This document shows, piece by piece, positions 59,200-64,000 of a stretch of DNA of 64,000 nt. A program made the translations under genes and the position numbers. The notes beneath the pieces are model-generated. The model saw only the letters and a list, made by a program, of their open reading frames with translations, had not been told where the DNA came from and did not search any database. The DNA is from Amaurobius ferox. Lineage: Eukaryota; Arthropoda; Arachnida; Araneae; Amaurobiidae. The stretch spans positions 55,118,020 to 55,182,019 of the forward strand of contig OX578153.1 of the NCBI GenBank assembly GCA_951213105.1, read 5' to 3'. Numbering within the stretch: position 1 is the stretch's first letter; the number at the start of each line of letters is the position of its first letter.

Positions 59200-60049
59200 T
59201 ACGGAATGTCTACATCCAGCAGCAAAGCGCGGAAGTAGTACATATCTTTTATTTTTCATATCAGCTTTTTACTTAAAGGCCACCTCTCGGACCAGCTTGA
59301 TGAAGTGTTTGGTCTTCCGTGTGTTGTAGAAATTGGATTCTTTGGACGACTTTTGGAGCAGGGTTGATTATAACGGTAAGAAGTAAACTTATTTTTATGA
59401 TGCTATTGTAGTGATAATTGGAATATTGATGTAAATGATTTGTGATCGTTCGTTTTTGTACTTATATGCTAAATAGGTATTTAACTTTTTATGATGTATT
59501 TTTAGATACGTGTAATAAACTGGTAGTCTTCACAGGTTACTAATATCAACGAATCTTATAGATGATGGTTTTTACAAAATTACAAAAAAAGTATATAATA
59601 GTGTTAAAACTTTGCCATAAAGTTTGCGATGGTCAATTGTACAGCGAGGATTGGATTGAATTTAGTTAGAGTTTCAAAGTGATATCCACAGAGAAATCGG
59701 AAGACAGGAAGATAAGGCGTACATATTTGTCAACTCCTCAACAAGAGTTAAAAAACTGTTGATTTTTAAAATATGAATGAAGTCTGTATATAATATTGGA
59801 GACTGGCAAATATATTCAAATACGAATATATGCCCGGTGACACAATAGTAGGGTGTTTGTGTTATCGACATACCGTTACCCTAGTCTCTAATAGTAAAGC
59901 ATATCGATGAGAAGATATTTCAAATCTGTAACAGTTGGCCATGATCAGACTGTGACAAAAATAAAAAATGTAAATATTGATTTATATCCAGACAAGATCC
60001 CAAATGGGTCAAATGATTTTTTAACATTCATAATTATCACCACCAGCAT
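59200..60049 (+). other. 5' region of the long Naiad copy
   Basis: Starts at ACGGAATGTCTACATCCAGC, directly after the 3' end of the upstream copy. Mostly without ORFs. An ATG at 59907 opens a 48-codon frame (MRRYFKSVTVGHDQ...) that ends with TGA at 60051-60053, overlapping the endonuclease ATG as ATGA. In the endonuclease frame itself the region 59885-60049 has TGA at 59942, 59978 and 60014 but no TAA or TAG. Confidence 0.5.
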
Positions 60050-60601
60050 ATGAAGAATATTAAATTTCGCAAATGCCAATCTAAACGATGCAAACTGTGT
60101 CCAGTGGCTAATCCACAACAAATTTCTACAGACAACGAAAGTAGAAAATTTTTTTGCAAGAGCTATAATGTGGTTTATTGTATTGAATGTTTAAAATGTC
60201 AAGCTAAATATATAGGCCAAACGCAGAATCCTTTAAACATTCGAATAAATCTGCACCGAAGCCAGGTAGGAAAGGTACAACAGGAAATGCCCACAGCTAA
60301 TTTGGAACTGAGACATTTTCAAGCCCATGGGTTCACCAACATCATGGTAACTATAATTGATATAGTACCAAATAAATCGGAAAGATTATGGTGGGAGAGC
60401 AACCATATTAAACAATTCAATACGGCTTATCCATATGGCCTTAATACATTAATATTTAACGAAAACTTTAATAAAGAAAGATGCAGAAATAGTTCTTCAT
60501 ACCCTCTATCTGAAAATCTTATAAATAAAAAATCCCACCGATGGCAAAGAGGAAGTAAAAACAACACAATAATTATATTAAAACAGAAGAAAAAATATTG
60601 A
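60050..60601 (+). CDS. Naiad GIY-YIG endonuclease domain
   Basis: 183 codons. A Cys cluster KCQSKRCKLCP lies at residues 8-18. The GIY-YIG core follows: VVYCIECLKCQAKYIGQT (about 38-55), an arginine in NPLNIRINLHRSQ (about 62), His in LRHFQAHGF and the catalytic Glu region LWWESNHIKQF and YPYGLN (about 117-138). This is the nuclease that nicks the target for integration. It lies before the RT, the permuted order that defines the Naiad/Chlamys clade. The frame ends in TGA at 60599-60601 after a run of six A, overlapping the RT frame by four bases; in an intact element the two are expected to be one protein. Confidence 0.85.
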   Translation: MKNIKFRKCQSKRCKLCPVANPQQISTDNESRKFFCKSYNVVYCIECLKCQAKYIGQTQNPLNIRINLHRSQVGKVQQEMPTANLELRHFQAHGFTNIMVTIIDIVPNKSERLWWESNHIKQFNTAYPYGLNTLIFNENFNKERCRNSSSYPLSENLINKKSHRWQRGSKNNTIIILKQKKKY

Positions 60602-62484
60602 AATTTCTAAAAACTGAAAACACGATGAAAATTGGATGGATTAAGAACTTGGCCTATAGTATCAAGCTCAAATATCTACAGAAAATATGGAATTACATAA
60701 TACATTTCAACTTAAAAGAAAGCAATTGCCAAAATGAAGAAGCAAGTACTAATATTGATATCCTATTGGATTTAATCAAACTCAGAGCCAGAATTTTTAA
60801 TTTAACACTTACAAAAAGTGAAATTATAAAACAATCTAAAGAATTTTTTATTACAACTTTCAAGAACAAACTGTATGAGAACATTCCATTCCATTCTATT
60901 TTAAATCATATTAACGTATGTCTTCCTTTGTCCAATATAAAAATCATGATCAATTATAGATTCGTCAAAACCAACGGAAGGAAATTTTTCAATTATAACA
61001 AAATTTGTCAAGATGTTGCATCAAATAATGTAGATTCTTGTAATTGTCATGAGAATATTCATAGTGACACTCATCATAAGCATATAATCTCCGGAAATCT
61101 AGATTTTATCAAAGACAAAAGACTTAAAAACCTGCTTCAACTCGGTACAAAGTACCGTATACAAGAATTTAAAAATGTATACGAAGAATTTTATAATGAT
61201 CTCGACATCTTCATTTATAGATTGGCGGTAAAACATAGTTTACCAATACAAGCATTTAATGAGTGGAAATATAAATTTTACAAAGCGTTTTGTCACTACT
61301 ACCCGCAGCACTGCAAAAACAATAGAGAAATTAAAGTTCCATCCTCGTTCAAGCAAATTAAAGAAGAATATGTATTAACATATACCGATAAAATAGTATC
61401 AAATTATGCCTTCACTTGTAAAAAGTTCTACGTGGATACACTAAACCAAAGTTACAGGGACAGTGAAATGTATGCTTTAATACCCAGTAACGCATTGATA
61501 CTGACTAAAAGAATAGAGGCACTTTACAAAAGAATAGGAATTGATATTAAAACAATAAAATACCCATATTTGGTCCTGATCCCCAAATTACACAAAATAC
61601 CTGTCAAGTTTCGAACTGTGACGGTGGGATGTGGTTCATATTTGGAAATAGCAAACAAAAAACTTTTGGATTTACTCATAATAGTTATGCATGATATTAA
61701 AAGACATAACTCTATTATGATAAAAAACGGACAGGAACTGATAAACCGACTAAAGTTTTGTCATAACGATATCAACTTTAAGAGTTACGACTTTCGAGAT
61801 CTTTTTAACAATATTGATTTGGATAATTTACAATTGATTCTGAAAGATCTACATGAAGAATACGATCTAAAGCAATTTATAACTTATAGAAGATACATGG
61901 AATTGGTAGAATTGGTATTAAAGGAAAACATACTACACGACGGAAGCAATTTTTACAAACAAATCAAGGGCATACCTATGGGAGGGAGTTGCTCGTCAAT
62001 ACTAGCAGATATATATCTATCTAAATACGAAAGAGGCACTCATATCCTATCGGAAATGCCCTACTTCCGTTATGTCGATGATGTGATAATTGGGGGCTAT
62101 GAAAACACCCCATGTTTTGACTTTTCATTCTACCCCAGCGAATTGGACCTTATTGAAAATCCAGCGTGTGAGGACGGATCGGTAAAATTCTTGGATTTAG
62201 CTATCAAAAAACACAAGAAATATGGAATATACACAGTGTTACACGACAAAAGAGATTCATATAGGATCAAGGTAAATCATATTATCGATTGGAATTCAAA
62301 CCTTGCAAAGTATGTCTTCAGAAATATAGTGATTGGACATTTTAGAAGAAACCAAAATTATAATACTTTTAGGAAAGACTGCATTTGCAAATGTAAAAAA
62401 TTTGCAGATGAAGCTATAAAAAGAAATTATCCAGTCAATTTTGTACAACATTATTACAAATCCTTTTTTAAAGAAAATTTGTAA
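60598..62484 (+). CDS. Naiad reverse transcriptase with CxC linker
   Basis: 628 codons, open throughout; it begins with a non-ATG codon at 60598, so the first ATG (60625) or fusion to the endonuclease frame must supply the real start. The linker holds CNC (about residue 148) followed by HHKHIISGNLDF, the CxC motif expected between nuclease and RT in this clade. RT motifs: LVLIPKLHKIPVKFRTVT (about 325), motif A YDFRDLFNNID (about 398), GIPMGGSCSS (about 458), YFRYVDDV (about 490), KFLDLAI (about 531). It is the best-preserved Naiad RT here and may be functional. RTs of this group are related to telomerase. Confidence 0.9.
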   Translation: MKFLKTENTMKIGWIKNLAYSIKLKYLQKIWNYIIHFNLKESNCQNEEASTNIDILLDLIKLRARIFNLTLTKSEIIKQSKEFFITTFKNKLYENIPFHSILNHINVCLPLSNIKIMINYRFVKTNGRKFFNYNKICQDVASNNVDSCNCHENIHSDTHHKHIISGNLDFIKDKRLKNLLQLGTKYRIQEFKNVYEEFYNDLDIFIYRLAVKHSLPIQAFNEWKYKFYKAFCHYYPQHCKNNREIKVPSSFKQIKEEYVLTYTDKIVSNYAFTCKKFYVDTLNQSYRDSEMYALIPSNALILTKRIEALYKRIGIDIKTIKYPYLVLIPKLHKIPVKFRTVTVGCGSYLEIANKKLLDLLIIVMHDIKRHNSIMIKNGQELINRLKFCHNDINFKSYDFRDLFNNIDLDNLQLILKDLHEEYDLKQFITYRRYMELVELVLKENILHDGSNFYKQIKGIPMGGSCSSILADIYLSKYERGTHILSEMPYFRYVDDVIIGGYENTPCFDFSFYPSELDLIENPACEDGSVKFLDLAIKKHKKYGIYTVLHDKRDSYRIKVNHIIDWNSNLAKYVFRNIVIGHFRRNQNYNTFRKDCICKCKKFADEAIKRNYPVNFVQHYYKSFFKENL

Positions 62485-62936
62485 TCTGATTGTTGATATA
62501 GAGATTTAATATTCATGACTGCGTAACTATTATCCTGATATTTCTCTGCGCATGAGCAACTTTACTTATATAAAGAGACGTTCCATCGGGTTGGACTAGC
62601 GGATGTTTCTTCTTCATGGATTCGTTTACTTCTTTGGTTCTGAGTCTGTTCTGGTGCTTTTATTTTCGCACATTTGGGAGGCTGACCATGGAATTATGTT
62701 GGTTCCGTGAGCGTTACCCGGGTTGTAAAAGCTGCTTTAAGCGGGAAAGGGGTGTCGCAATCCACCCCTACCATTCTTATGTAATTCATATGGTCACTCC
62801 CGTTCTTTTCTACTTTCATTCATGTATTCTACTAGGGAATTTGAGCAGCATTTGCGCCTCCTCCTTTGTAGTGAATAGTTCTTTAATTTCAGGCTTATTT
62901 GGGATATATCCTATTTTGTCTCACTTTATTGTAATA

Positions 62937-62939
<3 letters not shown>
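62485..62939 (+). other. Naiad 3' UTR with conserved hairpin
   Basis: Same as 58745-59199. Contains a GC-rich stem-loop (AGGGGTG at 62748-62754 with CACCCCT at 62763-62769, loop TCGCAATC) preceded by GAGCGTTACCCGGG. The copy at 44k has a related structure with a different stem. Ends in GTAATAGTAT and runs into (TA)n. Confidence 0.6.
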
Positions 62940-62981
<42 letters not shown>

Positions 62982-63405
62982 TATATATATATATATTACG
63001 TATTATACATAAATATATGATGAAGCAGTTTTGCAATTGGAACTATGGGTCTACGAATGACGATTCAAAAAATTTTCCACTGTTCATTTGGACTCATTAT
63101 TGTATCCTGAGGGTACACTCATGATTCCAGATGTTATGTCATAACAATATGTTTCTTAAAAAATATGCATTTCTAGGTCAAATCCTTCCCTTTATTTAAG
63201 CCAAAAATCTAAACAGAAACCATTGCATTCCAAATAGTAAATTTTTTAAAATCATTGAGTTACGAAAATGTTCTGCTATTTTAACTTAACGTCTTAATTC
63301 AGCATAATTTAATCATAAAAAATTGGCGAAAAATTTGGCGCTAAATTGCGGACTTTTTAAATATCGCCAAATTAATGAAAAAGTCAGGTGCATTTCACCA
63401 GCCCG
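62940..63405 (+). repeat. (TA)n and Naiad-associated leader, second copy
   Basis: Repeats 54092-54580, displaced by about 8822 bp. No coding sequence; the 71-codon frame that enters the array is also duplicated. Confidence 0.85.
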
Positions 63406-64000
63406 CCGACTTTCGAATTCAGGAATTTCGACTATGCCATTCGTTTGTACTTCGTTAGTACCGGTTAGTACCGAGATATTTTCGTTAGTACCGCTTCCGG
63501 TACAAAATTATAGCCATTTCAAAAATGCGGGCTGGTGAAATGCGAGCCCGCCGACTTTCGAATTCAGGAATTTCGACTATGCCATTCGTTTGTACTTCGT
63601 TAGTACCGGTTAGTACCGAGATATTTTCGTTAGTACCGCTTCCGGTACAAAATTATAGCCATTTCAAAAATGCGGGCTGGTGAAATGCGAGCCCGCCGAC
63701 TTTCGAATTCAGGAATTTCGACTATGCCATTCGTTTGTACTTCGTTAGTACCGGTTAGTACCGAGATATTTTCGTTAGTACCGCTTCCGGTACAAAATTA
63801 TAGCCATTTCAAAAATGCGGGCTGGTGAAATGCGAGCCCGCCGACTTTCGAATTCAGGAATTTCGACTATGCCATTCGTTTGTACTTCGTTAGTACCGGT
63901 TAGTACCGAGATATTTTCGTTAGTACCGCTTCCGGTACAAAATTATAGCCATTTCAAAAATGCGGGCTGGTGAAATGCGAGCCCGCCGACTTTCGAATTC
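63406..64000 (+). repeat. 145-bp tandem array, second block (runs off edge)
   Basis: About four units of the 54581-57588 array, in the same phase relative to the leader, continuing past the right edge. Confidence 0.95.

Noticed and set aside
62485..62939. SECIS element in Naiad 3' UTR
   Set aside because: ATGA motifs occur near 62515 and 62550, but I could not draw a long helix with an AA loop and matching GA quartet; left as an open test rather than a feature.

Overview
The window looks like repeat-dense, AT-rich arthropod DNA, most likely from a spider. Its Penelope-like elements carry the GIY-YIG endonuclease ahead of the reverse transcriptase (the Naiad type, abundant in spiders), alongside Polintons, a LINE, tRNA-derived SINEs, a hAT transposon and a Ty3/gypsy remnant. 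I found no convincing single-copy host gene; almost every coding signal belongs to a mobile element, and most are broken.

Region 1 (1-17475, minus strand) is one decayed Polinton/Maverick. Read from high to low coordinates it has a terminal region, spliced zinc-finger exons, a family-B DNA polymerase, a small basic protein, the major capsid protein, an adenain-type protease, a packaging ATPase and two small conserved proteins running off the left edge. Its polymerase is split by 9.3 kb (4731-14071) holding a nearly complete LINE (gag plus EN-RT-RNase H pol) and SINE copies. Protease and ATPase are open; capsid, basic protein and one small ORF carry frameshifts or stops.

Region 2 (17475-28205) is a scrap-yard of at least three more Polinton polymerase copies in both orientations, with an inverted pair of terminal repeats (17230-18045), SINE insertions and local duplications. 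The copy at 23165-28205 keeps the same terminal region, spliced zinc-finger exons and polymerase order as region 1.

Region 3 (28206-37800) is non-coding dispersed repeats. A (CA)n-centred family (here 'R') forms a partial tandem array of about 560-590-bp spacing. A second family ('X') occurs in five copies, most with a palindromic TGACGTCA followed by a TATA-like motif.

Region 4 (37850-46150) has three degraded Naiad-like fragments around a satellite whose units each contain a (TA)n(GT)n tract and a TTAGGGTTAG motif. Region 5 (46310-53935) holds X copies interrupted by a 4.7-kb hAT element (8-bp target duplication AACATAAA, itself carrying a SINE) and by a gypsy LTR/integrase fragment.

Region 6 (54092-64000) is the best-preserved part. 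A 5'-truncated Naiad copy is joined head-to-tail to a longer one with endonuclease and RT ORFs, preceded and followed by the same leader and 145-bp tandem array, so an approximately 8.8-kb unit begins to repeat at the right edge. The elements are nested, which gives a relative insertion order in several places.
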